A stretch of DNA of 64,000 bases from Amylostereum areolatum (Eukaryota; Basidiomycota; Agaricomycetes; Russulales; Stereaceae), in assembly GCA_012932865.1 (NCBI GenBank), contig SAXG01000018.1, forward strand, positions 310,001 to 374,000, read 5' to 3'. The position numbers were made by a program, and so were the translations under genes. Below are positions 22,733-33,712 of the stretch, piece after piece (within the stretch, counting starts at the first letter, position 1; every line of letters begins with the position of its first letter). Below the pieces are notes generated by a model, which worked only from the letters and a program-made list of their open reading frames with translations, did no database searches and had not been told where the DNA came from.

Positions 22733-23301
22733 GGGCCCGCAAGCCTCGCAAGACACCCACATGGATAACTTCATGAGCAACCCGGAAACGAGCATGCGCA
22801 TCTTCTTCTCCTCTTACTTCCGCGATCGCGGGCTCATCTGGTATGACCGCCCTCCTCCCATGTCCTCGACATCGCTGACGATTCATGCGCAGGTCCCCCG
22901 CCCGCTGCCTGGCCTTCCCCACCCTTATCGCCTTCTTCCTCCGCTTCCTCTTACGCTCCAAAGCGTTCACCGAGCCCCGCATCGAAAAGTCCCTCCGCCG
23001 TGCGCTCGCCGTCGTGGACCTCGCTTGCAAAGAGCTCCCTGCGACCGCCCGCATCGGCGCCATCCTCCATGACGCGTTCTCCGAGGGCGGGCGCGACCTC
23101 TGGGGGAACATGTGTCCTGCGTGGAACGAGTCCGTTGTCCCCGACGAAGAAAAGGAAGGTCCCGCGACGAAACAGCAGAAAAATGACGATTCCCAACCCA
23201 AGCTCGACGCCGTCAAACTGCCTCCCGAACTCGTCGAAGTTCGTGGGCTAGCGAGCCAGTGCGTCGCCTTTCATCTACCTGCAATGGTTCGCTCATGTTG
23301 A
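22733..23301 (+). pseudogene. fragment of a conserved hypothetical gene
   Basis: After an AG acceptor at 22732 the frame reads GPQASQDTHMDNFMSNPET and FFSSYFRDRGLIW. It is then spliced (GTATGACC...ATGCGCAG) to SPARCLAFPTLIAFFLRFLL, ALAVVDLACKELPATARIG and ILHDAFSEGGRDLWGNM, running to a stop at 23301. The reading is clearly protein-like across a good intron, and it resembles conserved hypothetical proteins of Agaricomycetes, but I cannot name a function. No credible first exon is present upstream, and the piece lies between the two arms of an inverted repeat. I therefore call it a fragment; it could be a small intact gene whose first exon I missed. Confidence 0.4.
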
Positions 23302-23337
23302 GCTCCTATTCATAGGAAAACCTACATTTCCTAGCTT

Positions 23338-23560
23338 TTAGTCTCCCGGAATGACGCGGGCGTATTCCACAGCGCAGAACCAACGTTCCGCGTCGCGGTG
23401 GCGGCATATATCCCGGTTCCCGCGGAGAGCGCATGTTTGGTAGTGTAGCGCGAGATCCAGCGGAGTACGCCCATGGTATCTCGCCGTTTCCACTGTTCTT
23501 TCATATTTCCCGGAGAGGGGATGGCTATTGGCGTGTGGGCTCGAGTGTAGCACTTAGGAC
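23338..23560 (-). other. short coding-like minus-strand fragment
   Basis: A minus-strand frame reads GRTPLDLALHYQTCALRGNR then RHRDAERWFCAVEYARVIPG. The spacing of Cys and His recalls zinc-binding (MYND-like) pieces, but too little is present to assign it. It may be a gene relic. Confidence 0.2.
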
Positions 23561-23813
23561 AATGCACTTAGATATCCTAATCATGCAATGAAACCCATTT
23601 TCCTGATCCTCTGATTGTGTGCCATCCAGAATGCTTCAATATGGTTCAAGCAAGGGAGCAGTAAGTAGATACATGCCAGTCCAATGCCATCCAATGTTGT
23701 CATATATGGTCCCATGTGTTTTCCGTGAGGTTCAAAAACCTGTCATGAGGTTCAAGAAAAGTGTGCCATTTTTTTGAAGACAGAGGACGGCAACGAAGCA
23801 TTTTGGCACACCT

Positions 23814-23877
23814 CTTGGCATCCAAAATCCTTCGGCCGCGTCCCAGATCCTTCACGCCGGTTTTCACTGGGGTCGAA
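23814..23877 (-). repeat. inverted repeat, right copy
   Basis: This is the reverse-complement partner of 22103-22166. The two arms enclose about 1.65 kb. Confidence 0.75.
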
Positions 23878-23932
23878 CAGTCGAAGAGGCTCAGAGAAGA
23901 GCTGTCGAAGGGTCTCGTAGGCCTTTGTCGAG

Positions 23933-24045
23933 CGTGAGAACGTCCTGAAGGCTGGCGAGGAGCCTTGGTTGACCAATCGTTGACCGTGAGAATGTCTTGA
24001 AGGCTGTCGAAGAGGACCTCGTTGTCCGTGAGAACGTCGTGAAAC
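23933..24045 (+). repeat. short direct repeats, about 48-bp spacing
   Basis: The unit CGTGAGAACGTCCTGAAGGC occurs in variants at about 23934, 23984 and 24030. A fourth copy lies beside the left inverted-repeat arm at 22081. Confidence 0.6.
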
Positions 24046-26048
24046 CCCTTTAGCGGCTGTTTGCACGCGTTAGAGAACCCCCTGCTATATAGTAAGCATT
24101 TGCACGAGATTTGCACAGAGGGGTTTTCCTGATGGGCACCCTTCTGAGGCTCTGACATCCGACATCCGACGACGAGCCCCCCATCCACCCGCTTTGCGAT
24201 TGAATACGACCCTCATGCCGCCCCTACAAGGCAAATGAGAATTCTGACGGCATCTGCCCCCCCAAATCGTCGGCGAAACCTCGTCTGTCCCGCTCGGAAG
24301 CTGGGAAGGAAGTGCAGACGCTGCGAGAAAGCCGGGCCTGGAGTAGAAGGTGCGGGGAAGGAGGACAGTTACCGTCTTCAGATTCACCGAAGGACGATCT
24401 AGGGCGCCCGAGGTTTCGTCTATCCCCGCATTGTGGGGGGAATGGGCGAGGATGATGGAAGATTGGAGAACGTATGGGGAAGTAGATTCTCGTCGGGATG
24501 GGGGATTTTCGGAAAGATGCTATGGGTTCTTGGGAGGGAGGGGGAGAGAAACAGATCATATGGATGGATGATAGCAATAGTTTAGAGGATGTGGAAAGTT
24601 CGGAGAGATGGTGACATGGAGAGGCGGTTTGGTTTGGTTTGGACTTGAAGATATGCACGAGACTGGCCACGGGCCACCTGTATAGGGACGGAGCTATAAA
24701 AAGAGAGGCGCAAAAGCTCCAGGGTCACGTCTCCCTGTTCAGTGACTCAGTCTGCTATCGGGGTGTATTGACCGATGGTGACGTTCGAGTGCAAGAACCT
24801 ATGATAATTAGTGTAGCTTCTGGGGGGGGGAGATACCTAATCTGTTGTCCATTTGTCGAGGATTACTATGTTTGTCGAAATTGTCGTTGGAGTTTCGCTG
24901 GACGGTTGGAGTGCCACGGTGGCCTAGGCGGAAGCAGGCCAGGAAGAAGGCATTGTCGCGGCCCGAGAAGTTGTTTGGCAACAGCTTTAGATCCTAACAA
25001 AGCCACGTGGTTCACACGCTTGCGTCCTCCGAGTCAATCGAAAATTTGAAATCCAAGCCACCAGCGTTGTCGCGGTTTCCTCCAACTGGACCTTCCGTTC
25101 AATGAACACACTTCTTCGTCCTGCATACGCTTGTATGTAATTAGTATTGCTCCCATGTCATTGCGCATCCCCTAGGAACATTGCCGTCCTTCGCGTCGGC
25201 GCTACAACACGGAGAACTCCCAGGCCTTGACTCGCGCCGATTTAGCGTCGTGTATTGGTGAGTCCTATTCTATACTGTACGTTATAATGCTTACTTTCCT
25301 TCCCAGAATCATGTCAAGTATGGGAATTGAGGGTTGCTCACTGCATCGTTGCGCGTCAATGTCCTCATAGCTTCCGGCTGCTTTTCACACAATACACGTA
25401 CTGTACACGCGCGCCCACGTTCCCCAGATCCAGCTTGATCAACACCCCTGCGATTCAATTTCACGACTTTGAGTACCTGGACACATGCGCACGAGTCAGG
25501 CTCGATGACCGTTTGTTCTGGGAGCGTGTATCTCACAGCCTCCCGATGTGCAGGCTCCGACAGATGGCAATAGACGACTTCAAAGAAAAGATGGCCTTCT
25601 GTGGGGTTTCTGATTGATTTGAATCTCTGCCACCTTTGCTGGCGCCGACGGCTCTTCGAGCTCAATCCACGTCGTACTGGGTCAGTATGTGATCCAACCA
25701 TGCCATGACCTCATTCGCTGATCTACTTAACGTACTTGGACAGGTCGACTTCTGGCAACATGGTCAACACTAATTAAAGAACGGCCTCATACCTTTGGCT
25801 GGCCCGTCTCAGCGCTTGATTTCAACAGCCCGCATCCCTGGACGGTTTCTGAAACGCAATCTTTATTTCAAGTGCCTGTGCGTCTCGCCCACATTGCCAC
25901 GGAACCGGTCATACTCACTGCACAAAAACTTGTCCATGAGTCGCGTGCGACCTTCTCCGACGTATAAAATAAGGTGGTTTTTCTTGAATGTCACTCCAGA
26001 AGCATCGACGCCGTCCTCCTTCTCTACCCAACTCCCCAGTTGAACATC
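24046..26048. other. gene-poor stretch before the LysM gene
   Basis: Several overlapping frames occur, none with a recognised motif. A splice-like pattern (CCCCTAG at 25173, GTGAGT at 25259, CCCAG at 25309) hints at an old exon, but no consistent protein results. The last 90 bp are the LysM promoter. Confidence 0.35.
25963..25969 (+). promoter_or_regulatory. TATA box of the LysM gene
   Basis: TATAAAA in GACGTATAAAATAAGG lies about 80 bp upstream of the ATG at 26049. Confidence 0.5.
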
Positions 26049-26823
26049 ATGTTCTCCCAAACCAAGCTCGCCTTCTTCGCCGTCGCTCTCCTGGTCGGTC
26101 TCAGTAACGCGCAACAGTGCGACCGCACCTACACCGTAATCAGCGGTGATACCTGCGACGAAATTTCTGCCAAGGAGAGAGTGTCGACGTGCGTTCATCC
26201 TCTCCTCTCCTTCAAACCACCGTTAACCTGGCCCTGGTCCTATTTCAGCTACCAACTTACGACGGCTAACCCGGGAGTCATCAACGCAGGCTGCTCCAAC
26301 CTCTTTGTTGGAGAGGTATTTTCAGTTCCCCCCTTGATAAACCCTTGGTTAACGACACTCTACCAGGTCCTCTGTCTTGGTTTGGCAGGGCAGGATTGTA
26401 CTACCGTTGCGGTGGTCCAGGACGGAGATACATGCGTGTCTATTGCCAATGAAGCAGGCATAGCTCTGAACACGCTCCTTGCGAACAACCCGAACGTGAA
26501 CGCACAGTGCACGAACATAGGCGTCGGCGAGGTGCGTCTTATACAACCATCCAGCTGATAAATTCGGGTTTTGATAGTGATGATGACAGGTGCTTTGCAC
26601 GGCGGCTACAATCATTGTCGCGTCACCCCCGTCCACAAGCGCTGCCGTCTCGGCGACGCTCATTACAGCATCGAATATCGACACAACGAACGTTGGCGGG
26701 ACGCCTGTCACTACTAGCTTTGACGTCTCCGGCTCTACCGCTGTTGGAACAAGCACGACTCAGCAGACGAGTGCCGCGGCCGTTCAGCGCAGAGTCCGTT
26801 TGGATCTCTATGGCGCGGTGTGA
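26049..26823 (+). CDS. secreted protein with two LysM domains
   Basis: Four exons (26049-26188, 26249-26315, 26367-26531, 26590-26823) join in frame to 201 residues. Residues 1-21 are a signal peptide (MFSQTKLAFFAVALLVGLSNA). LysM 1 follows, with TYTVISGDTCDEISAK and the NPGVINAGCSNLFVGEVLC turn. LysM 2 reads VVQDGDTCVSIANEAGI, then LLANNPNVNAQCTNIGVGEV. LysM domains bind chitin or related N-acetylglucosamine polymers, and secreted fungal LysM proteins act on the cell wall or in contact with other organisms. The rest is a Ser/Thr-rich tail ending in a basic stretch and no clear GPI signal. The exons nearly match domain boundaries. A TATA box lies about 80 bp upstream. The role here is not known beyond glycan binding. 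Confidence 0.9.
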
Positions 26824-27103
26824 CCAATTTACTGTAAAGGTTGTCGCTCGTTCTCTCGTTTCCTTGTTCATATGTTCGGGCTCCTTGTGGTACGAGCTGC
26901 AAGAATATGCATATTCGACTCGGGTAAATTCCTGTGATCTTTTAGCAAACGAGTGGACCATGATTTTTATACTGTGATCCTGACGAGGCTGAAGTATAAA
27001 TGAGGGTGTCCTTCGACTCCGTCCTCAGCCTGTGGCGACTTTCGAGAATGACGTCACGCGCCCGAGTAATGGTCCGTCGTGCTTAAATACGCATCGTCCG
27101 TTC

Positions 27104-27545
27104 ATGCCCTCAACCCCACTCCACACCATCGAGACGTTCATTGTTTCATCCAAATGTGCGTACCGACTTGCTACCACAGCCTACCTTTTCCTAACTTTAT
27201 GCCCCCACAGGTCTTCGCCTACCCCGAACCTCTCATCTGCCGGGCCGTCGGCAGCTCTTAAACATGACGCCGTTGAGAACGAGCCCCCTACGAATGCCAT
27301 GCCAGGCGGGGAGAAGCCTCCGTAAGCATGTGCATTATATATACCAAGATGGCGGTCTAAACGAGAGTGGTTTGTTTAATGCAGTCTTCCTCCTCGCCGA
27401 GCAGAACAGGCCGAAAGGCAGAACGTGCCGCATCCCCCCACCGAGACAACTCCCCCCAATTTCCGTGCGTACAACGATCCCTCGATCCCTCGTTGACTTA
27501 TAGGTTGTATGTAGAACCGCACCCCATTCATGAATATGATGGCGA
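27104..27545 (+). CDS. small hydrophilic protein, unrecognised
   Basis: An ATG at 27104 (MPSTPLHTIETFIVSS) precedes a GTGCGT...CCACAG intron. The next exon reads SSPTPNLSSAGPSAALKHD, ENEPPTNAMPGGEKPP, and after a GTAAGC...ATGCAG intron LPPRRAEQAERQNVPHPP. The pieces have the look of a short Pro/Glu-rich protein, but exon 1 and exon 2 are out of phase by one base in my reading, so the model is tentative. No domain is recognised. It lies between the LysM gene and another small gene, in the same orientation. Confidence 0.35.
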
Positions 27546-27597
27546 TGTACACGACTGTGAGCGCGGGTCGCATCTCGTATCTTATAACTCCAGCAAA

Positions 27598-27603
27598 TAT
27601 AAA
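27598..27603 (+). promoter_or_regulatory. TATA-like box
   Basis: TATAAA in CAAATATAAATGG lies 32 bp upstream of the ATG at 27635. Confidence 0.35.
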
Positions 27604-27634
27604 TGGTCCTCAGCGACGAACACTCGCTCCCAAC

Positions 27635-28189
27635 ATGGACAAGGACGTAAGTCTCTCGCCGTTACGTCTCCTGATTGATGCTTGCTGAACGTCTTGAGAA
27701 GTGGCGAAGAAAGCTGGCTCAGGTAGGTCGTTCTTGTATCTCCATTTGATCTGAAAATCCCACTCAATACGCCAGGTCTCCACGGAATGGGTCACATTGT
27801 TCATGGTATCAATGCCATCGTCCAGAGATGTGTGATACCTCGTCCTTGTCATTCCTCGTAGCGAGACTGACCTTTGTTTGGCAGTTAATCGAGGCCTTGA
27901 CGAAGGGGTGCGCAAGTTCGCACATAACTACCACGATAAGAACGATGGGCTCGTAAAGGGTGGGTGGTGGAACCCTTCCTCATGTATAGGTCACGCATGC
28001 TGACGACATCATAGGCATGAATGGGAGTATTGACCAGGGTATGCTTCACGCTTATACTTGCATCAGTCCTTACAGAAATCCTTCCAGCTGGCGCTGCGGT
28101 TACAGAAGGTTACCGTACGTGTCGACCCCCCTTTTGAGACATATGCACTGACTAGCTGTGCAGACCACGACAAAGAGCAGAGCGCGTGA
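27635..28189 (+). CDS. small soluble protein from many tiny exons, unrecognised
   Basis: A chain of about seven very short exons gives a protein of roughly 85 residues: MDKDVKVAKKAGSG, LHGMGHIVHGINAIVQR, FNRGLDEGVRKFAHNYHDK, NDGLVKGGMNGSIDQ, EILPAGAAVTEG and YHHDKEQSA, then a TGA at 28187-28189. Each junction uses GT-AG borders with introns near 50 nt. The exon 1 donor (GTCTCT) is weak; the stronger GTAAGT four bases upstream would put the next exon out of frame. The G-H-GMGHIVHGI pattern resembles short uncharacterised proteins of mushrooms that carry GK-VHG-G repeats. No function can be assigned. A TATA-like box is 32 bp upstream. Confidence 0.45.
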
Positions 28190-28507
28190 ATGGACGTGTT
28201 CGTAAGAGAACCCCCAATAATGTATTTGTACCACGCATGACTTGCAGTACGCTGTCGGTAGCCCTCTTGTATAAATAACTCGAATTTCTCTGCCAGTAGA
28301 CGCAGACGCTATCTTGACGCGAATGTATATGTATCTTTTATATATGAGGTCGAGTAATGTACACCGTTGTGAGGAGAAAGCACGTATGCATCTATAGTCC
28401 AAACCTCCGACCCGACTCGAACGCCCAGAAACCGTGTTCAGAGCTTCGCCTCCCGGAACCTGGCAACCGTAAGGGGTTGGTCTGTCACATGGTATTAATG
28501 AACAAGG

Positions 28508-30647
28508 TCACAGCACAGAACCCAAAGAAAACGCACAGATAGACTGGTATAGGTTGTCTCCAGGTTGGGCGCCAACGTGAGCGCGGATCGCGCTGGCGTC
28601 GACCATTTCCGGTCTGAGCTGGTCGAGCGACGTAACTCCGAGGAGGCGCATGTTCATCTCGATTTCGTCCTAGGATCCCACGGAGGTCAGCCTTCAATCT
28701 ACTTGCCAAGAGTTTGGTCTGCAAGCTCACCCTGAAGATCTGAATGGCTTTCTCCACGCCGTCTTGACCGTACGCACAGAACGCGTACAGGAACGCGCGG
28801 CCGACTCCAACCGCCTTGGCACCGAGCGCGAGCGCCTTGAGCACATCGCTTCCGCGACGTACGCCACCATCGATGAAGATGTCGAAGTGTGGTGAAGGGA
28901 AGTAACCGCGAAGTTTGAGGGCGTCGGTAACCTCGACGAGGATCTCCAGACCGGAGCGTGCCGTATCCAGCTGACGGCCACCGTGGTTGGACAGGACGAT
29001 GCCCTGCACTCCTGCCTCGTACGCGAGGATGGCATCTTCGGAAGTTGCAACCCCCTTGATGATGATGGGCACTTGGAGGCAAGGCATGTTGGTGACAGTG
29101 TACCAGGAGAGAACACGATGAAACTTACTCTTAGTGATGCTTTTGAACCACGGGATGTCCTTCCAGGACAAGCTAGGGTCGATGAACGCCTAAATGCGCG
29201 CGATATCAGCATCGATGGATGAGTAAGGTGGGGAAGTAGCCTACGCTAATGGCACGGGAGACACCTTGGTCTTTAGGGATGTTGTCTTGACCAGTTTGTA
29301 CTGCAGCGGTGCCGCTGTCATCAACGGCTTTTAGTCGCATATCCTTCTCACGACGACCAAGCTGGGGAGCGTCGACAGTGATGAAGAGTCCCTTGCAGCC
29401 GCGGGCCTCGGCGTGCTGGACGTAACGTTTGGTGATCTCACGGTCACGGTTGACATAGCTAAACGGATATCAACAAGAGACGTTCTGAAGGGGCAACGAA
29501 GGACGTACAGTTGAACAAAAAACTCTTGACCAGGTGCAGCAGCATCAACGATTTCGTCAAAGGAACATGAGGCCAGGGTTGCGATCTATGTATATCCCAC
29601 GTTGGTGCCAAAGAGTGAAAAACCATGTTTTAGAATTGTACCTGTTGAATGACACCATGCTTGCCCGCCGCACGCGTCAGGTTGAGCTCACCATCTGGAT
29701 GACCGAGCTTGCCAAGGGCAGTAGCAGACTTCCAGCGAGCAGTTAGACAGAAATCCACCACGAGCCTGGAAGACATACGATGAACACTGGGAGAGAAGAT
29801 TTGCAGCCAAGGATGGTTGTGGACCAGTCGACCTTGGAGACGTCACGGAGAACACGAGGACGGAACCAGACACTGATTGCGGAGTGATGTCAAGGTAGGA
29901 GCAGCCCAATTTGAAACAGCGAGAAGAAACTGACCGTTGATATGCGAGGCGATTTTCCCGGATGGTGATCTCGTCGTCAGATGCCGAAGAGTAGTATGCC
30001 CACGCCTTATCGGAAAGGATGGCTTTTGCGACAGCCTGACGATCACATCATAGATCAATGATAAGAAATGGAGCAGTTACATGCACGCACCTCGAAGTCG
30101 TGTAGGTTGAGGACTTCGTCGATTGGAGGGCGAGCAGCCACCATAGCAGCGCGACGTTTGTCTTCCTCCGTCTCTTCCTTGACGACCTTCGCAAGCGTAT
30201 TTGGGTCAACCTCGCCGAGACTGAAACAAACGGGTAGCATGAGATCATGGCGTGCTCCAGCACAGAGAGAGCTCACTGCTTATCCTTGGGAAGGTTAGTG
30301 GTGATGGCATCCCGTGGGTGGATGGGCTCATATACCTCGCTGTACGCGGAGTGAGCGATGTACAAGCTCTATATGGGAGAAACTTACGTCGCGTCTTTTC
30401 CGGCGTACTTCAGGATGATCCTGCTGCCACCAGGATGCTCTGCAGATTCGTCAGGAACCAGTATCAGGAAGCTAAGGGAAGTATAGCACACCGTCCAGGA
30501 ATTCAGTGACGTCGTATGCTTTCCCTGTAGCAGCCAACGTCAGACCTGTAGGATAAGATATAAATACAAGGAGACCAACTTACCGTGGACAATAATCCAA
30601 CAGCTTTCACGGCTGTTGTGTTTGGCGACGTCGCTTCCGGTGAGCAT
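28508..30647 (-). CDS. CYB2: flavocytochrome b2-type L-lactate (2-hydroxyacid) dehydrogenase, copy 1
   Basis: The enzyme has an N-terminal cytochrome b5 domain and a C-terminal FMN-dependent alpha-hydroxyacid dehydrogenase domain; it oxidises L-lactate to pyruvate and passes electrons to cytochrome c. The heme domain starts near residue 9 ([13 protein letters not shown]) and has both axial histidines, in EHPGGSRIILKYAG and YEPIHP. The flavin domain shows [53 protein letters not shown], the catalytic SNHGGRQLD and IDGGVRRGSDVLKALALGAK. The C-terminus is uncertain: the open frame ends at 28508, but a last small exon could lie further downstream, as in copy 2. The ATG at 30647 leaves almost no room for a mitochondrial presequence, unlike yeast Cyb2. 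It is divergent from the PEP mutase-like gene and paralogous to the gene at 34.2-36.7 kb. Confidence 0.9.
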
Positions 30648-32180
30648 CGTGATGGACGAAGGTTAGATGGTTGTGAAAAAGGGCAGAAGTGTGGGGGGAT
30701 GCAGCCTGACGAAAAGCATCCTTATAAGAGAGCACGGAGACGATGGCGGGCCCTCGAGAGAGGTGATCCATCTGCGTAAAGCCGCAAGCAGGTGAAAATC
30801 CTAGGCGTTTTGGCTGGATCGCTGTACGAACGCGAGGACGGTGTTAGATCGGCCACGACGAGGTGAGAAGTCGTTCTGAGAACGGCGGAGACGGGGGATC
30901 CACGACGGCTCTCCGAGCCAATCAACAAGATAGGAGTTATACTATTAGTGTGAATCGTGAGTCCAGCGGTGCGTCAACTTTTTGTCAACTTGGTGTAATC
31001 GTAGCAACTTGGAGTAGCACTGGAGATTCCGGCGTGTGTAAACGAGCGCAGCGAGTGACGGGAATGTTAGTATCCTAAACGAGATAATAAACCATAGTAA
31101 TGACATGAATGCGACTGGCCAGTGGATGCGAAGCAGCAAAAGAGAGAAACTCGATCGCGAGCTCGATCGCGAGACCAACGCGACACGACCATACCGTTCA
31201 TTACGTAACACACACGGTCACAGGTTCGTTAACTTCTCTCGAAGGCTTGCTCTTCAACGTCACCAGTAAATTACTTCACAAGTCACGGGTGGATTCGATG
31301 GGTACGCATTTTTGCCAGCACAGTGGGGTATTGCAGTGAATAGCCATCTCAGTACTAATCAGACGTGTTGTAATCCTTCCCGCAGATCCGTCAGGAGAGC
31401 CGCACGCCGTCCTAGTTCTGCTCCTCCATTTCTTCATGAAGAGACATACGTCGTCCATAAAGGCCTGCCAAGACGTCCGCTTGCTCTTCCCTCTCTAAGA
31501 CCGCCTTCAGAGCGCCGTTCTTTTTCACCTCTTTTCTTCTGCTTCCTATTTACGTGGGCTCAACGTCGTACTTATCTTGTACTAATCAATGTTGACAGAA
31601 AACATCATCGCGCCTTACGCTGCTCTGACAAACGATTTGCCTTCTCAGTCGACAAGCTGCCGCCCTAGAATAAGTAGGGAAACGAGGATGGCAATTAACC
31701 TCCGAGTTCCATCTTCCAACCTTAGAAACTGCCACAATGTCCTGCTTACTTGCTACGGAACACGGATCGTCGACAGGGCTGAATGTATGTCTACGATGAC
31801 CATGGATCAGCTTTCCGGCGCGTCTTATCTGCCAAGCTTCCCGACGGGTTTCTGCTTCGACCCCGTCCAAGCGGCTACAGCATGAAAGCGGACTCGTATG
31901 GAAAGTCCAGTTCTCACCTGGTAAATGGAACCTCACTTCGAGCGTCCTGCAGAAAATACCATGTTCTTGGCTGCGTAACCTCCACCATTCACTCAAGACC
32001 TTGGCGTGTAAATCCTGCGTCTGGGAGGGCTTTAGACGGCTGATATCTTGGTCATTCACCGCCCGATTTCTCCGCTTGTCTTTGATCGGTGACACCCACG
32101 GCAGTATAAAGCTGGATTATACTCTACGAGTCTCCACAGGCTCTGCCATTGCACATATCACTCCCTCGTCTTCGTTACAA
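30648..32180. other. divergent intergenic region between copy 1 dehydrogenase and lyase gene
   Basis: This 1.5 kb stretch separates two divergently transcribed genes, so it should contain both promoters. A TATAAG box for the minus-strand gene lies at 30721-30726 and a TATAAA box for the plus-strand gene at 32105-32110. A palindrome-like GATCGCGAGCTCGATCGCGA is present at about 31152-31171. No coding exons were recognised. Confidence 0.45.
32105..32110 (+). promoter_or_regulatory. TATA box of the PEP mutase/ICL-like gene
   Basis: TATAAA in GGCAGTATAAAGCTGG lies 71 bp upstream of the ATG at 32181. Confidence 0.45.
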
Positions 32181-33712
32181 ATGGTTCCTGGCCTTGACTT
32201 CCACACCTCCATTCCGGCCATGACTTATCCTCATACCACTGACAACGCAGCTGCTCTACAACCTGAGCTCAATCGCTATGATGGTCCCCTTCTCTCTGAT
32301 GGCGAACCGGCACCGTCAGTCTACTCTAACCCACGTCTGGACCCCAAGAAGTTTACCGAAGGTCCACTCTCATGGAACCCCGCCACCAGGCTGAGGCAAA
32401 TGCTTGCCCGTCCGGGTATCGTGGTAAGTCTAGTCTCTTGCAATCTCGTATACCCCAGATTAACTGGTAGCGGGTCCAGGTTGCACCCGGTATTTGCGAT
32501 GGAATCAGTGCGCGCTGCGCCCTCGAAGCAGATTTCACTTGCTTATACCAAAGGTTCGTAAATGGCCTCCATGTTTCATCGGCGGGCTTGCAGGCTAAAA
32601 TTACCATTTAGTGGGGCAGCGACAACAGCGTCGAGACTTGGGCAGCCCGACCTCGCCATCGCGACCCTTAATGATTTCACGCAGGTAAGCTGACTCTTTG
32701 CATCTATCCTTATTCACCTATCGACAGAACACTGCATCGCCTTACAGAGTGCACAGATGGTCTGCAGTCTAGATCCAACTGTCCCTGTCATTGCGGACGC
32801 TGATACTGGGTAAATGCCTTCTCATCTTTATTCCATCTCGCTCCCCTGACCATGGGGTCCTAGGTTCGGCGGCCCTGCCATGGTTGCGCGCACTGTTCTG
32901 CAATACGCCCGTGCTGGGGTTGCCGCCTGTCACATAGAGGATCAAGTACAAACCAAGCGCTGTGGACATCTCCTGGGCAAACAAGTCGTTTCTAGAGAAG
33001 AGTTCGTCACTCGCATCCGCGCTGCTGTCATTGCACGCGATTCCATCCCTGGTGGCTCTGACTTCGTTGGTGCTTTTCTGCTACGATGTATGGCATACTC
33101 ACCGAAATATTGCAGGTGATCATTGGGCGCACAGATTCGGCGCAGGTCTTAGGTATGGACGAGGCTATCATCCGCCTTAGGCTCGCGGCAGATGCTGGCG
33201 CCGACGTTTGCTTTATTGAGGGAGTTCGTACCAAGGAACTACTCGAGTCTACCGTCGCTGCATTGGCTCCGAAACCGGTATGTTTTCATAGATTATCCAC
33301 ACTTCCCCGACCTCATCAACATCGCGACAGGTTCTCGTGAACGTCATCTCTGGCGGCCTTACCCCGAGCTTCACAACCAAACAGGCTGAAGAGATGGGGG
33401 CAAAAATCATCAGTGAGCACCCGCGCCTTGGGTTCCGCAAGGTGGCGGCGCTTAACGAATCCATCCAGTCTTCTCCCTCGTGTCGTGCGTTGCCGCCATG
33501 CACGGTATTCGTGCTGCTATGCGCTCCCTGAAAGAAACCGGGACGGACTTCACGTCAGCACAAGGCATGGATCCCAAGGCATTCTTCGAGGTCATGGGTA
33601 TGTCTCGATGCTGCTACTCCTGAACTACTTTGTTCAGAATGTTCTCGTAGGTCTCGAAACCGTCGTCCGTCTCGACGCCGAGGCAGGCGGTAGCGCGTTC
33701 AAACTTGTGTAA
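32181..33712 (+). CDS. PEP mutase/isocitrate lyase superfamily protein (oxaloacetase or dimethylmalate lyase-like)
   Basis: About nine exons splice cleanly to a TIM-barrel lyase. Landmarks in order: RLRQMLARPGIV spliced to VAPGICDGISARCALEADF, LYQSGAATTASRLGQPDLA, the metal-binding SLDPTVPVIADADTGFG, CHIEDQ, the active-site loop KRCGHLLGK with its catalytic Cys, IIGRTDSAQVLGMDEAI, ADVCFIEGVRTKELLES, and LVNVISGGLTPSFT, ending RLDAEAGGSAFKLV. Members cleave C-C bonds (2-methylisocitrate, dimethylmalate, oxaloacetate) or form C-P bonds. The intact KRCGH loop argues for a lyase or hydrolase rather than a mutase. I cannot separate oxaloacetate acetylhydrolase from 2,3-dimethylmalate lyase by eye. 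It lies between two lactate dehydrogenase-type genes and runs head-to-tail with the second, which suggests a shared organic-acid pathway. Confidence 0.85.

Noticed and set aside
25309..25701. 130-codon minus-strand frame
   Set aside because: No motif and overlaps plus-strand frames of similar quality; splice-like signals nearby do not give a coherent protein.
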